This document shows positions 4,766 to 6,015 of a DNA stretch of 6,015 nt, in pieces. A model generated the notes under the pieces. The model saw nothing but the letters and a program-made list of their open reading frames with translations. It was not told where the DNA came from and did no database searches. The position numbers were made by a program, and so were the translations under genes. The DNA comes from an uncultured Achromobacter sp. (GTDB lineage: Bacteria > Pseudomonadota > Gammaproteobacteria > Burkholderiales > Burkholderiaceae_B), in contig CAJYKY010000215.1 of assembly GCA_913775005.1 (NCBI GenBank), positions 1 to 6,015 of the forward strand, in the 5' to 3' direction. Positions within the stretch are counted from its first letter, which is position 1. Each line of letters starts with the position of its first letter.

Positions 4766-6015
4766 TCAAGCCATCTTGCGCAACGCAAAGCGTTGCAGCT
4801 TGCCGGTTTCGGTGCGCGGCAAGGCCGCCACGAATTCGATGGCGCGCGGGTATTTGTACGGGGCGATGTTCGACTTCACGAAGGTCTGCATCGCCGTTAC
4901 CAATTCCGCGCTGGGGGCATAGCCGGGCTTGAGCACGACAAACGCCTTGACCACCTGGCCGCGCTCTTCGTCCTCTGCGCCCACCACGCCGCACTCGGCC
5001 ACGGCCTCGTGGCGCAGCAGCGCGTCTTCGACTTCGGGGCCGGCGATGTTGTAGCCCGCCGAGACGATCATGTCGTCATTGCGCGCCTGGTAGTACAGAT
5101 AGCCGTCGTCGTCCTGCATGAACGTGTCGCCCGGCAGGTTCCAGCCGCTTTGCACGAAGCGGCGCTGGCGTTCGTCGGCCAGATACCGGCAACCCGTGGG
5201 CCCCTTGATGGCGAGCCGGCCGACGGTGCCGTTGGGCACCGGCTGCATGTTGTCGTCTACCACCTGCGCCACATAGCCCGGCACCACGCGGCCGATCGCG
5301 CCGCGCTTCACTTCTTCGGGCGGGCTGGACACAAACACGTGGATCATTTCGGTGCCGCCGATGCCATCGATCATCTCGATGCCGCTGGCCTCTTTCCACA
5401 GCTGGCGCGTGGCATCCGGCAACGCTTCACCGGCAGACACGCTCTTTTTCCGCGACGACAGGTCGAACTTGCCGACCAGCGCCGACATCTGGCGATAGAA
5501 CGTAGGCGCCGTGAAGACGATGGTGGCGCGGAAATCCTGGATCAATTCCAACAGGCTTTCGGGCGTCAGCTTTTCGGCCAGCACGGTGCTTGCGCCCACG
5601 CGCAGCGGGAAGCACAGCAGCCCGCCCAGGCCGAACGTGAACGCGAGCGGCGGCGTGCCGCAGAAGATGTCGTCCGGGCCAGGCTTGATCACATGCTTGG
5701 GGAACAGGTCGCACATCGCCAGCACGTCGCGGTGAAAGTGCATGCAGCCCTTGGGCGAACCCGTCGTGCCGCTGGTGAAGGCGATCAGGCACACGTCGTC
5801 GGCCGCCGTGTCGCAAGCCGTGTAGTCGCTGGGCTTGGCCGCCGCCAGCGCGTCCAGCGCATCCGGCGCCGAATCGTTGAAGTAAACGATCTGCGACAGG
5901 CCGGCGCAGTGGTGTTCGTGTTCAGGCTGGGCGCAGAACTGCGCCTCTTCTTTCAGGCGCGCATCGCACAGCACCGCCTGGATCTGGGCCTTTTCAATGA
6001 TCTGCTTGAGTTCCT
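4766..6015 (-). CDS. Aryl-CoA ligase, benzoate/2-aminobenzoate-CoA ligase group (N-terminus beyond window)
   Basis: An adenylate-forming enzyme. It activates an aromatic acid with ATP to the acyl-AMP and then to the CoA thioester. About 415 residues are visible; the frame stays open to position 6015 with no stop, so the N-terminal part of a roughly 540-residue protein lies outside. The GTG at 5974 is internal, not the start. The AMP-binding P-loop LIAFTSGTTGSPKG is at about 5735-5790. The acyl-binding region has CGTPPLAFTFGLGG, the A5 motif is GIGGTEM, and the hinge region has GDTFMQDDDGYLYYQARNDD then MIVSAGYNIAGPE. The C-terminal PRTETGKLQRF holds the catalytic lysine (codon at 4799-4801). 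The PPLAFTFGLGG and GGTEMIHVFVS stretches recall 2-aminobenzoate-CoA ligase (AbmG-like), but benzoate or salicylate remain possible. It is the most upstream visible gene of the ligase-thioesterase-RidA operon. Confidence 0.9.
   Translation of the reverse strand, partial: ELKQIIEKAQIQAVLCDARLKEEAQFCAQPEHEHHCAGLSQIVYFNDSAPDALDALAAAKPSDYTACDTAADDVCLIAFTSGTTGSPKGCMHFHRDVLAMCDLFPKHVIKPGPDDIFCGTPPLAFTFGLGGLLCFPLRVGASTVLAEKLTPESLLELIQDFRATIVFTAPTFYRQMSALVGKFDLSSRKKSVSAGEALPDATRQLWKEASGIEMIDGIGGTEMIHVFVSSPPEEVKRGAIGRVVPGYVAQVVDDNMQPVPNGTVGRLAIKGPTGCRYLADERQRRFVQSGWNLPGDTFMQDDDGYLYYQARNDDMIVSAGYNIAGPEVEDALLRHEAVAECGVVGAEDEERGQVVKAFVVLKPGYAPSAELVTAMQTFVKSNIAPYKYPRAIEFVAALPRTETGKLQRFALRKMA

Noticed and set aside
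4744..4788. Longer thioesterase start at 4788, overlapping the ligase gene.
   Set aside because: The extension (MRCARWLDRVFQEII) is not part of the hotdog fold, and the ATG at 4743 has its own ribosome site.
5972..5974. GTG at 5974 as the true start of the CoA ligase.
   Set aside because: The frame stays open to the window edge with plausible ligase residues (KQIIEKAQIQA), and the protein would lack its N-terminal region; the gene is truncated by the window.

Overview
The window is GC-rich and densely coding, with short intergenic gaps and good Shine-Dalgarno sites. It looks like a betaproteobacterial chromosome. Gene content and protein style suggest the Alcaligenaceae (Achromobacter/Bordetella-like); that assignment is inference, since no marker gene is present. 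The theme is uptake and catabolism of an aromatic acid. No mobile elements, tRNA or rRNA genes, or CRISPR arrays were seen.

Left operon, minus strand (read from 2548 down past position 1): a secreted ABC-type solute-binding protein (1370-2548), a two-domain dienelactone hydrolase/NTF2-like protein (95-1339), and the first 28 codons of a Rieske-type aromatic ring-hydroxylating dioxygenase alpha subunit (1-85, cut by the window edge). Gaps are 30 and 9 nt, and the last Shine-Dalgarno overlaps the preceding stop codon, so these are very probably co-transcribed.

Centre: an AraC/XylS-type regulator (2828-3808, plus strand) is divergent from the left operon across a 279-bp gap. The gap holds an AT-richer block with direct repeats (2722-2765) and a dyad next to the binding-protein start. 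The regulator converges on the right operon, with a perfect 10-bp stem-loop between the two 3' ends.

Right operon, minus strand (read from beyond 6015 down to 3856): an aryl-CoA ligase of the benzoate/2-aminobenzoate-CoA ligase group (N-terminus off the edge), a 4-hydroxybenzoyl-CoA-type hotdog thioesterase, and a RidA-family protein that lacks the catalytic arginine of true imine deaminases.

Working model (inference): the binding protein captures an aromatic acid and the AraC-type protein senses it. The right operon activates an aromatic acid as its CoA thioester and later releases a free acid. The left operon supplies ring hydroxylation plus a lactone/ester hydrolase step. Whether both operons act on one substrate (anthranilate, salicylate or a benzoate) cannot be decided from this window. 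Most of the region is ordinary catabolic DNA; the DLH-NTF2 fusion and the arginine-less RidA are the parts most worth a second look.
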